Made by a program: the position numbers and the translations under genes. Shown here piece after piece: positions 28,886 through 37,177 of a stretch of DNA of 37,177 bases. Source of the DNA: Gammaproteobacteria bacterium (GTDB lineage Bacteria; Pseudomonadota; Gammaproteobacteria; Xanthomonadales; Marinicellaceae); NCBI GenBank assembly GCA_030432115.1, contig JAUIHY010000005.1, positions 1 through 37,177 on the forward strand, in the 5' to 3' direction. The notes beneath the pieces were generated by a model. The model was not told the DNA's origin. It was given only the letters and a program-made list of their open reading frames with translations, and made no database searches. Positions within the stretch are counted from its first letter, which is position 1, and every line of letters begins with the position of its first letter.

Positions 28886-30997
28886 CTAATGCTCAAGAGT
28901 TAGCTCTACCACTTCTTTTTTGGCGGCCATCCGAACCCCAAGCAAGGCATGGTTTTCATCGATATCGGTTAAATAATCAACCTCATCTCTGACCAAACCC
29001 AGCACATTGAATGACTGATTGTTCAAATCGTATGACCACAATTGGTTGTTGCTGTTGATGGCGTAAATCACCTGTCCCTTGATGACAAAGCTGTTTGCTC
29101 TGTCTCCTTGGTTTTCTAAATCCAGAATCTGTTCAGGTTCTACAGCACCAGGCTGCCAAAAACGATCTAATTTGTCTTTATATATCAAGCGACCGTCAGC
29201 AGTTTTTGCTGCCCATTTGACAGGCACACCAGTTATGCTTTTGTTTGTTGAGTTATTCAAATCATATTCAACATATTGGCTCATGCCCTTATCAAACACT
29301 TCTAGCAAAGCTGTGTTGCTCTCACTGTTCCATTGGAACAACTGCCATACTGCATGTGGCATGGGGAAAGTTTTTCGTCTGCCGTCGAGGTAGACTTGAT
29401 TGAGCACCCCATTGGCATTGACCAGTAAACTTTGACCATCAGCTGCCCAGTCTATGCCACGAATGAAACTGTCTTTTGGAAAATCAGTCAGCATGGTGAG
29501 GCTTGGGCCATCGCTGATCCAGAGCTGCTGTTCTCCAGAACGTTCTGACCAGAAGGCAATCAATGAACCGCCGGGTTGAAACATCGCAAAATCTTCTCCC
29601 AGCGTAGACCGCTGAAAAGAGTCATAAGCTTCGATTGGTACGGCTTCGTTGTTCATGTCACGCAGTGGCAACTGAACGATGTCACTGTCATAGCTCCCTT
29701 TGATCATCAACATGCGATCACCATCGGGGTGGAAAACAGGCTGCCCCATCCTTTCATCAAAAGGCAGATTAATTTTAGTCACTACCCCTGAATATGAAAG
29801 GGTGAACAACTGACGGCCTGTACTGAAAATCAATAAATCATCCAAGGGCACAAAATTAGGGCGAACCAGAAAATGTTCACTGATTTCTGGTGGACGCTTG
29901 ATCATGTGGCTGGATAACAGGCTGCCATCGGGTTTCAATATATCGATATACTGTTGGTTGTCATTGTCTATGCGGCTCACCGCAAACAAGTCTTTTTGCC
30001 GCGAATAGGCAAAATCTACCAAGTTACCTTCGCCCGGGCTGTACAAGTCGGTGCTGGCATTGTCACTGGTGGAGTATTGAATCAACTTCCAACGCCCAGA
30101 CTGCTTTTGAAACATGACAATCTTGTCATCACTGACCCATTTGGGTTTGACCACCTTAGATTGCTTACATTGCAGTATGGTTTTGGGTTGTTGTGGGCTG
30201 TTTAAAGCCTGTTCAAAATCTAGTGTAACCAAATCATAGCAATCTTTTTGGGTCACAGGAACATCACAAGCTTGGGTGGCAAAAAACACCAGTTGTTTAC
30301 CGTCCGGCGAAAAATCATGGCTACCATAAGAACCCCAATCTTCAGTCAACTGTATTTCACGCTGGCTGTCTATGTGCTTGGCCCAAATTTTATCTTTGCA
30401 CATCGTGCCCAAATACCTGTGAAAAACAATGTATTCACCATCTGGCGAATAAGTGGGGTCAGTTTCCTTATCATCTGTAGCGGTCAGTGAGTACAAGGCA
30501 TCAAAAGTCATGCCGGCAGATGGTTCAGGCTTTTGGTATGAAAAGCCCCAAAGCCCAAACAACAACAAAGCAACGACAGCAAATATGGACATAAGCTTCG
30601 AAACAGGTGTTTTTAATCCGCTTGTTTTCGAAACATCTTGCTCAAGATTCGCTGGTTTCATCAAGCTGCTTGAGTCATCAGCATGCCAGTTGACCTCACA
30701 TTCCAGGCTGTAACCTTGTTTGGCATGGGTTTTGATAAAAGACTGTCCTTTTCCGTTATCTCCCAAGGCTTTTCTTAATTGGGCAATGCTTCTTTGTAAG
30801 GTGTTGGGTGAGACCACTGTTTCTGGCCAAACTGTATTTAACAAATGGTCTTGACTCACCACTTGACCTTGATGCTCAGCAAGGCAAGTTAAAACAGCAA
30901 GCGCTTTAGGCGGAAGGGTCTGAACCTGTTCTTCTCGGGTGATTTGATTTCTTGATAAATCCACATAAAAATCACCAAGCCAATACTGTTTTGCCAT
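28886..30997 (-). CDS. CadC/ToxR-like membrane-tethered winged-helix regulator with periplasmic PD40/TolB-like propeller
   Basis: N-terminal OmpR-type wHTH 'LPPKALAVLTCLAEHQGQVVSQDHLLNTVWPETVVSPNTLQRSIAQLRKALGD', TM LMSIFAVVALLLFGLWGF, repeated 'TYSPDGEYIVFHR', 'DFSPDGKQLVFFA'. Confidence 0.9.
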   Translation of the reverse strand: MAKQYWLGDFYVDLSRNQITREEQVQTLPPKALAVLTCLAEHQGQVVSQDHLLNTVWPETVVSPNTLQRSIAQLRKALGDNGKGQSFIKTHAKQGYSLECEVNWHADDSSSLMKPANLEQDVSKTSGLKTPVSKLMSIFAVVALLLFGLWGFSYQKPEPSAGMTFDALYSLTATDDKETDPTYSPDGEYIVFHRYLGTMCKDKIWAKHIDSQREIQLTEDWGSYGSHDFSPDGKQLVFFATQACDVPVTQKDCYDLVTLDFEQALNSPQQPKTILQCKQSKVVKPKWVSDDKIVMFQKQSGRWKLIQYSTSDNASTDLYSPGEGNLVDFAYSRQKDLFAVSRIDNDNQQYIDILKPDGSLLSSHMIKRPPEISEHFLVRPNFVPLDDLLIFSTGRQLFTLSYSGVVTKINLPFDERMGQPVFHPDGDRMLMIKGSYDSDIVQLPLRDMNNEAVPIEAYDSFQRSTLGEDFAMFQPGGSLIAFWSERSGEQQLWISDGPSLTMLTDFPKDSFIRGIDWAADGQSLLVNANGVLNQVYLDGRRKTFPMPHAVWQLFQWNSESNTALLEVFDKGMSQYVEYDLNNSTNKSITGVPVKWAAKTADGRLIYKDKLDRFWQPGAVEPEQILDLENQGDRANSFVIKGQVIYAINSNNQLWSYDLNNQSFNVLGLVRDEVDYLTDIDENHALLGVRMAAKKEVVELTLEH

Positions 30998-31091
30998 AAA
31001 TTAATTCACTGTTTGATGGCCTTAATTGTATCTAAATTTTAGCAACCACCATCGAAAAATATCTTTTAATATCAAGTGCTCAACGCATTGA

Positions 31092-31139
31092 CAGTGTCCA
31101 ATCAGCAAGAAATCAGCCATAAATCAGCACAACATCAGG
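31092..31139 (+). promoter_or_regulatory. Array of 11-bp-phased direct repeats (AATCAGC), candidate OmpR/PhoB-type operator
   Basis: AATCAGC at 31100, 31111, 31122; degenerate copy at 31133 (CATCAGG) and CAG at 31092; followed by TATATC at 31144. Confidence 0.6.
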
Positions 31140-31193
31140 TGTTTATATCCAGCGGTGCTTAAGATGGGAGCTTTCACCAAGGAACGTTTGTTT

Positions 31194-32060
31194 ATGAAAA
31201 AACACACATTATTTGCATGGTTACTTCTGGCTCCTTTTGTTGTCTTTTCAGGCAGTCAAAGTTCTGCCTATGAGATGCCAAGAACGCACGTCATTCCAAT
31301 CAATGATGCCGCTAATGATCGCCAATATGAACTGTATATCAAGTTACCCAAAGATTATGAGAAACATCAAAAGGTCAGGTATCCTGTGATCTATTTCACC
31401 GATGCTGTTTGGCACATTGAAGCGTTATCAGCCGCCACCGAATACCTTTTGGAGGACAGCATTTTGGTCGGTATTTCTTGGCAAAAAGACATCGACGATG
31501 CGTTAATCAAAACAGCAGGCGATCACGTCAGCAGGTACAGAGATTACTCACCACGCCCTTCTGATAATCCAGAGCACCAATCTAAATACCATTTTGGTCA
31601 GGCCAAACAGCATTTGGACTTCATACGCAATACCGTGATTAGTTACACAGAAAAACATTACCGAACCGAAACGACCCAACGCAGCTATTTTGGCTATTCC
31701 ATGGGCGGTGAATTTGGCGCGTATGTATTACTGACCCAGCCCGATACCTTCAGTCATTACATCCTAGGCAGTCCTTCACTGGGGCAAGCAGACGCTGAAT
31801 ACCTGTCATCACTCGCCAAAACAAACGCAACTGAGCTGAACAATAGCGATGCCCAAGTATTGATTTCCTACGGAACGTTGGAACAAGAATCAGGCGCCCA
31901 CATTGAAGGCTTGATTTCAAGTTTAAAAGTCCTGCAAGCCCAAAACATGTCAATTTCTCACCCAATAATCGAAGGTAATCACCAAAGTGCATTTCCATTG
32001 ACCGTGGTACAAGCCGTCAGTTGGTTGAGCAACAACTTAAATTCAGGAGAAAAACCATGA
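31194..32060 (+). CDS. Secreted alpha/beta-hydrolase esterase (esterase D/IroE-like)
   Basis: Signal peptide MKKHTLFAWLLLAPFVVFSG; YFGYSMGGEFGAYVL nucleophile elbow; ORF opens at 31155. Confidence 0.87.
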   Translation: MKKHTLFAWLLLAPFVVFSGSQSSAYEMPRTHVIPINDAANDRQYELYIKLPKDYEKHQKVRYPVIYFTDAVWHIEALSAATEYLLEDSILVGISWQKDIDDALIKTAGDHVSRYRDYSPRPSDNPEHQSKYHFGQAKQHLDFIRNTVISYTEKHYRTETTQRSYFGYSMGGEFGAYVLLTQPDTFSHYILGSPSLGQADAEYLSSLAKTNATELNNSDAQVLISYGTLEQESGAHIEGLISSLKVLQAQNMSISHPIIEGNHQSAFPLTVVQAVSWLSNNLNSGEKP

Positions 32061-32938
32061 AAACACAATTACTATTGATGTCCTTATCACTCACCTTTTC
32101 CATCAGCGCACACGGCAACGTTGAAAGAGACTACCCTGTCATGAAAGGCCCATTGTTGGGGCAAAAACCACCAGGAATGGTGGCAGAGCCGTTTGCTCCT
32201 GGCATCATTTCTCAGTCAGGCTGGGAAGTTGAAGGTGTTTTTTCGCCGGCCATGGATGAATTTTATTTCACCACCCGAAGTGGCGAAGGCCAGCCGATTA
32301 CTGTCACCGGTCTGCGCCAACAAGAGGGCATTTGGAAAAAATACATACAATTCAAAAGAAATGGAGAAGTCAGCTTTTCACCAGATGGCCAAAGAATGCA
32401 CATGGCAAAAGGCTATAAAGACCGTGTCGGTGCCGGTTGGTCAGAACGCAAAAGCCTAGGTCCTGATTTTGACCGAAAAGACTGGGGTATTATGCGACTG
32501 ACCGCTTCAGCCAAAGGCACCTATGTCTTTGATGATTATAAAAGCAAAGACGTCATCCGTATATCAACGGTTGAAGATGGACAAAGACAAGCGCCCAAAT
32601 TAATGGGGCCAGAAGTCAATAGTGGTGAATGGACCGCCCACCCTTTCATCGCACCAGACGAAAGTTATCTGATTTGGGACAGTGAACGTGAAGGTGGATT
32701 TGGCGATTCTGATTTGTACATCAGCTTTAAGCAAAATGATGGTTCATGGGGGCCCGCCATTAACATGGGTGAACAAGTAAACTCAGCCGGCTGGGACGCC
32801 TATGCCACAGTCACTTCAGACGGAAAATACATGTTATTCAACCGTCAATTGTCTGAAACCAACACCGACATCTACTGGGTTGATGCCAAAATCATTGAAA
32901 CACTCAGGGCACAAAATCAAAATAAGACCAAGAAATGA
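32057..32938 (+). CDS. Secreted PD40/TolB-like beta-propeller protein
   Basis: ATGA overlap with the esterase stop; signal peptide; 'VSFSPDGQRMHMAKG', 'PFIAPDESYLIWDSEREGGFGDSDLYISF', 'ATVTSDGKYMLFNR'. Confidence 0.85.
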   Translation: MKTQLLLMSLSLTFSISAHGNVERDYPVMKGPLLGQKPPGMVAEPFAPGIISQSGWEVEGVFSPAMDEFYFTTRSGEGQPITVTGLRQQEGIWKKYIQFKRNGEVSFSPDGQRMHMAKGYKDRVGAGWSERKSLGPDFDRKDWGIMRLTASAKGTYVFDDYKSKDVIRISTVEDGQRQAPKLMGPEVNSGEWTAHPFIAPDESYLIWDSEREGGFGDSDLYISFKQNDGSWGPAINMGEQVNSAGWDAYATVTSDGKYMLFNRQLSETNTDIYWVDAKIIETLRAQNQNKTKK

Positions 32939-32979
32939 AGACCAATTTAAAGTTGCTTAAATGATCTTAATCCGAGCCA

Positions 32980-34089
32980 TCAAGTCGCCAATGCGTCTTG
33001 TCGGAACTGTCTTGGCGTTTTATCAACGTGTTGTTTGAAAGCCCTGTTGAATGGCCCCAAAGAATTGTAACCACAGTCAAAAGCAATGGTGGCAATATTT
33101 AGGTGTTGTTTTTCAGGGTTTTTGAGCAGCTCAAGTGCACGCTCAATGCGGTATTTATTTACCATGTGATTGAAATTTCTGAACTTAAGGGTATGGGTGA
33201 TGCATCGAGTCACTTTGTATTCTTGTGCGCCAATGTGTTCGGCTAAGTCAGACACTTTTAAGTTGGACTGAGTGAGCAAGACATCACTTTGAATGGCATC
33301 AATCACTTTATCTGCCAGTAAATTGGCTTCATCGTTTTGACTGGTTTCATCAAGCCTTGACAACAGTGAATCAGCTCGTAAAGTTTTTAAGCGGTACTCA
33401 ACCGCCAAACGGCTGCTTATCAGAACGATGAAGGCACAGCACGTCAGTAAGTCGTTACTCAATTTTGCAGCCAATGTCCCTGCTTCGGCTCCCATTAACC
33501 AAAAAATGGCCAGCGCAACAGGGACGCTGAACACAGCCAAGTAGAAAACCCTGAAACGTTGTTCAGGTACAGAGCGTATTCTATTGAACCCACTGAGCGC
33601 ATCATTCCAGACAAAAACTATGGCTGTGATGCAGATAAAAGAGGCCACATTACTGAACACCCGATAAATTTCATTGGCGGCACCATTGAGGCTTGCTGGA
33701 GGCATCATCGCTTCAATGGCTTCAACAGCAATGATCACAGCAACGACATAAACAGCTTTTGTATTCAAAACCATGCTGTCACGAAACAGCGCCCTGCTCA
33801 ACAGCCAAAACCAAGCACAACCACCAGAACCTAGCACTGCCAAAGTCCCATAAGTCAACCCAGTGGAAGTAGGCAAATACCTGGCCAATGTGCCACACAA
33901 AAGGCACCATGCCAAGCACCACCAAATCAGTTTAAGATGCTCTGTTTTTTTGATTTTTGCCACAACATGGCTAAAAAAACCATGAAAAAACGGCGCTGAT
34001 TCCGGGCTTGTAAAGCGTTCTTTGTTCATTGGGTTCATACGATATCTTCGGGTTTTGCCTCTTTTTCTGGCCGATTTCCAAATCGGCAT
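32980..34089 (-). CDS. AraC-family transcriptional regulator with N-terminal multi-TM region
   Basis: C-terminal 'NFNHMVNKYRIERALELLKNPEKQHLNIATIAFDCGYNSLGPFNRAFKQHVDKTPRQFRQD'; several TM segments; start may be internal (Met at 34038). Confidence 0.92.
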   Translation of the reverse strand: MPIWKSARKRGKTRRYRMNPMNKERFTSPESAPFFHGFFSHVVAKIKKTEHLKLIWWCLAWCLLCGTLARYLPTSTGLTYGTLAVLGSGGCAWFWLLSRALFRDSMVLNTKAVYVVAVIIAVEAIEAMMPPASLNGAANEIYRVFSNVASFICITAIVFVWNDALSGFNRIRSVPEQRFRVFYLAVFSVPVALAIFWLMGAEAGTLAAKLSNDLLTCCAFIVLISSRLAVEYRLKTLRADSLLSRLDETSQNDEANLLADKVIDAIQSDVLLTQSNLKVSDLAEHIGAQEYKVTRCITHTLKFRNFNHMVNKYRIERALELLKNPEKQHLNIATIAFDCGYNSLGPFNRAFKQHVDKTPRQFRQDALAT

Positions 34090-34237
34090 GATTTAAATCA
34101 CCGATTAAAGACAATCAAATCAATGGTAATCATAATAGCACAGCCAGCCTGATACACCAGTACCTATGGTCATGGAAAGATGTGCTTGATTGCGCGATGA
34201 GACATTAATAATTAACCGACTTGATACAGAGGGCATT

Positions 34238-35074
34238 ATGAGCACACAAACTATAACTTCACCATGGTGGCGGTCAGCTCCATTGGCCAAAAAGGCATTG
34301 AATGGATCGGCAAAATTTTGGTTTTCAACGGTTCTGGTTGGCCAAGCAATCTTTTCTTATTACATCGTTATGTTTTATTACAAGGCGACATTGGTAAACC
34401 AAAATATTGAACGCTTCAATGAAATCATGCCTGGTGGCTACATCCAGGGGGATTTTTGGGGCAACATTGCCGTGGTTGCTCATGTACTGCTTGCAGCCAT
34501 CATCACGGTCGGCGGCTTGATTCAACTGATACCTTTCATACGCACAAATTATCCCGCCCTACACAGGTGGAATGGCCGGCTGTATGTCATGACAGCACTG
34601 ACCATCAGCTTGACGGGCATGTTCATGATCATCACACGTTACGAAAAAATTGTTGGCACGTTTATTGGACATGCAGCCGTTACCCTCAATGGCGCCATCA
34701 TAGTGGTGTGTGCTGTACAGGCGTTCAGGTTCGCGCGCCAAAGAAAATTTGCCCAACACCGCATCTGGGCGTTGCGTTTGTTCTTGGCTGCCAGCGGTGT
34801 GTGGATGTTTAGGGTTGGTTTGATGGCATGGCTCAGCATCCACGGCAAACCTGTTGGGTTCGACCCAGTCAGCTTTTCAGGCCCCTTTCTTACCGCACTT
34901 TATATCACGGTCTATATTTTGCCCCTGTTCTTCATGGAAATTTATTTGCGCGCACAAAGAAGCCCATCAGCATCGAAAAAAATGATGACAGCCGCCATGG
35001 TGTTGACCATCAGTTTAATAATGACGCTTGGCGTTTTTGCCGCCACCATGGGCATGTGGTTACCAAGAATTTAA
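34238..35074 (+). CDS. DUF2306 multi-pass membrane protein
   Basis: 'YPALHRWNGRLYVMTALTISLTGMFM...QHRIWALRLFLAASGVWMFRVG'; ORF opens at 34190. Confidence 0.8.
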   Translation: MSTQTITSPWWRSAPLAKKALNGSAKFWFSTVLVGQAIFSYYIVMFYYKATLVNQNIERFNEIMPGGYIQGDFWGNIAVVAHVLLAAIITVGGLIQLIPFIRTNYPALHRWNGRLYVMTALTISLTGMFMIITRYEKIVGTFIGHAAVTLNGAIIVVCAVQAFRFARQRKFAQHRIWALRLFLAASGVWMFRVGLMAWLSIHGKPVGFDPVSFSGPFLTALYITVYILPLFFMEIYLRAQRSPSASKKMMTAAMVLTISLIMTLGVFAATMGMWLPRI

Positions 35075-35292
35075 GGCTTGTAGCTGGGCAGCTCGATGCG
35101 CTGCCCAACCTGACCTAATGAATGTTTCCTGCGTTTTTGCGTAAGGAGCCAGCGTTTGTTAATCCGAATAACAGGGTTCAATGACTGCATTTTTGCCAGC
35201 TTAGCTCATTCAAAACTTGTCGTTCTTTGAGATAAGGGGGGCACAAAAGGCACTTATAATTAAGCTCAAACCTCACACACAGGAGAAATACC

Positions 35293-36369
35293 ATGTATGT
35301 AATCACCAACAGAGAGATTGATGACGGCCAAAAAGGCCTGAAAAAATTCGGTGATAAACCGAATGAAAAAGGCATCAATGAATTGCGACTGGCACATGTC
35401 AGTGATGACTTAAAAGATGTTCAAATTTTTGAAGATGAACTTGATTCAGAAGAAATCAAAACCCTCAGAGAAAAGTTCAACCTTGATATCAGCCTCAGAG
35501 ACAAGTGGTATGTCAGTTTAAAAGTGGCTTGCGAATTGTTTGAACAAGCCGTTAAGGAAAAGAAAAACATTTTGTTTTTTGTCCACGGCTACAACAACGA
35601 CATCGCCGATGTATTAAAAACCGCGAAAATCATAGAAAAAACCTACAACGTCATCGTCATGCCATTCAGCTGGCCTGCCAATGGCGGTGGCTTACCAGGA
35701 AAAATCAGTTACAAAAGCGACAAAGCCGATGCACGCGTCAGTGCCACCGCATTACACCGATTTGTGGGTTTTATCCATGATTTTCACCAGCTGTTAACCG
35801 CTGGCCGGTGTAAAGACATTGAAAAACAATGCCATGCTAAATTTCCCGACAATGCCGAAGCCGCGCAAAGACTGTACATGAAATTGATGGAAAAGCAATG
35901 CAACATCAAGCTCAATCTGGCCTGCCACAGCATGGGCAATTACCTATTGAAATACGCCCTCAAGCCCGAACAAAGTACCTTAAGGCAATTGGTCTTCGAC
36001 AATGTCTCACTCATAGCCGCCGATGCCAACAACAAAGACCATGTCACATGGGTGGACGAAATCAGCGTCCGAAACCGCGTCTTTATCGTCATCAATGAAA
36101 ATGACTACGCCTTGGCTTGGTCAAGAAGAAAACCCGGCGATGAACAGCGCGCCAGACTGGGGCACTACCTCAAAAAACTCTATTCAGAATCAGCCTACTA
36201 CCTCGACTTAACCGATGCCCCCGGCGTCGGAGACGAACACAGCTACTTCAAACTGAAACCCTCAGACCCAGAAAACCTGAAACACATGTTTTTGGATATA
36301 TTCCAAGGCGGCTGTGCTGAAAAACTGATGAGCTACGACGACAGCTTGAATGTATATCGCTTGAGGTAA
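35293..36369 (+). CDS. Alpha/beta hydrolase, DUF900-like
   Basis: 'NILFFVHGYNNDIADVLKTA', 'VIVMPFSWPANGG', 'LNLACHSMGNYLLKYAL'. Confidence 0.8.
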   Translation: MYVITNREIDDGQKGLKKFGDKPNEKGINELRLAHVSDDLKDVQIFEDELDSEEIKTLREKFNLDISLRDKWYVSLKVACELFEQAVKEKKNILFFVHGYNNDIADVLKTAKIIEKTYNVIVMPFSWPANGGGLPGKISYKSDKADARVSATALHRFVGFIHDFHQLLTAGRCKDIEKQCHAKFPDNAEAAQRLYMKLMEKQCNIKLNLACHSMGNYLLKYALKPEQSTLRQLVFDNVSLIAADANNKDHVTWVDEISVRNRVFIVINENDYALAWSRRKPGDEQRARLGHYLKKLYSESAYYLDLTDAPGVGDEHSYFKLKPSDPENLKHMFLDIFQGGCAEKLMSYDDSLNVYRLR

Positions 36370-36385
36370 AAGCATTGCGTATTTT

Positions 36386-36459
36386 GTAGGATGAGCTCCG
36401 CCCATCAAGTTTTTTTATAGGTTTAATATAAATGCTGCGATGGGCAAAACCCATCCTAC
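36386..36459. repeat. REP-like paired palindromes
   Basis: GTAGGATGAGCTCCGCCCATC ... GATGGGCAAAACCCATCCTAC; each arm is itself near-palindromic. Confidence 0.6.
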
Positions 36460-36495
36460 TTGCTAATTCCTAAAATAGAGGTGTTTAGAATTGAT

Positions 36496-36522
36496 GTTGG
36501 TCTTCGCGTTGCTCTGCCCAAC
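36496..36522. repeat. Degenerate REP-like palindrome
   Basis: gttggtcttcgcgttgctctgcccaac. Confidence 0.4.
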
Positions 36523-36613
36523 TTACCTTGCAATTTTTAACATAAATTTATTCATTGAACCAAAACAACAGCACACAGTCTTACAATGAGTTTATTTTTT
36601 AGGAATCAATTTA

Positions 36614-37048
36614 ATGCGCAATTTAAATGACTTACATGTTGCTTCAATTTTTATTTTATTGCTATTCACAATGCCATGCATGGCCTGTTCTTGTGCAAGT
36701 ACACCCATCAATGAACGGTTTGATGAATTTCAATATGTCTTTTCTGCTGAAATTGTAGCTGCTGAGTTGTTGGATGATCCTAACAGTCCCATTCGCTCAA
36801 ACGGAGACAAAATTCAAATCAAAACGGGCACAAGAGATGATTTCAAAGCTGACTCATCTGCACTTAAATTCCTCTATACCAATTCAGCTGGTTCTGCTTG
36901 CGGTATCAACGTCACCATAGGTCATATCCATACTTTTTTAGTCAATGAAAACGGACATGTTTCATTGTGCGGCAGCGTTGTCAGACAAGAAGAAAATGCC
37001 GCGTTCTATCAGCTTTTAAAAGACAGGAATTTAATCGAGAGACGATAG
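36614..37048 (+). CDS. Small secreted protein with CSC N-terminus, NTR/TIMP-like
   Basis: Signal peptide followed by ACSCASTPINERFDEFQYVFSAEIVAAEL; later Cys pair (SACGIN, SLCGSV). Confidence 0.6.
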   Translation: MRNLNDLHVASIFILLLFTMPCMACSCASTPINERFDEFQYVFSAEIVAAELLDDPNSPIRSNGDKIQIKTGTRDDFKADSSALKFLYTNSAGSACGINVTIGHIHTFLVNENGHVSLCGSVVRQEENAAFYQLLKDRNLIERR

Positions 37049-37177
37049 TTTGAAAATCGCTTGCTTGAAACTTATTCAATCATGATTGTTTCAATTGAAT
37101 GGGTTTTCATAATTTCGAAGTTGGCGCAGAGCGCTGCGGTGCCTAACATGTTGACCGGAAAGACTAAAGTTATTCAT

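Noticed and set aside
34456-34812. 118-aa plus-strand ORF
   Set aside because: Out-of-frame overlap with the DUF2306 gene, low-complexity His/Cys-rich translation.
35227-35260. Sigma54-type promoter upstream of the DUF900-like gene (GGGGGGCAC...GGCAC)
   Set aside because: No correct GG-N10-GC spacing with TTGCA; a TATAAT at 35255 is a simpler explanation.
36496-36522. Possible integron attC site
   Set aside because: The palindrome begins with GTTGG and ends with CCCAAC, the opposite order to attC (RYYYAAC...GTTRRRY), and GTTGGTC does not fit GTTRRRY.

Overview
Chromosomal window from what looks like a gammaproteobacterium (taxonomy inferred from gene content only), mostly housekeeping genes. 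The + strand starts with a truncated GMC oxidoreductase C-terminus and its partner, then hfq-hflX-hflK-hflC-DUF2065-purA. A tightly packed minus-strand run follows: PPi-type phosphofructokinase, TviB-like UDP-sugar dehydrogenase, DNA Pol IV, a membrane protein, a DUF4097-like protein and a large secreted FN3-type protein. After that come adk, a TusA-like gene, rpoH, sppA, a BNR/VPS10-type propeller, an LpxL-like acyltransferase, rhomboid, tatD, a tandem pair of small secreted paralogs, a WYL regulator/VOC pair, a CadC/ToxR-like regulator with a beta-propeller, an esterase + PD40 operon, an AraC-family regulator, a DUF2306 protein, a DUF900-like hydrolase and a small NTR/TIMP-like protein. No CRISPR array, tRNA, rRNA or transposase was seen. 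The most interesting signals are non-coding: (1) between rpoH and tusA, a perfect TGTGA-N6-TCACA CRP-type site, a -10 box, an 11-bp hairpin with a C-rich loop and an intrinsic terminator, which together look like a CRP-controlled ~80-nt sRNA or a tusA leader attenuator; (2) a helically phased (11-bp) direct-repeat array upstream of the esterase operon, divergent from the CadC-like regulator, matching OmpR/PhoB-type operator architecture; (3) a palindromic operator between the WYL regulator and VOC genes; (4) REP-like palindromes near the right end; (5) a shared short C-terminal DLIF..[GN][FM]E motif on two unrelated secreted proteins. All calls come from reading the sequence; no database searches were run.
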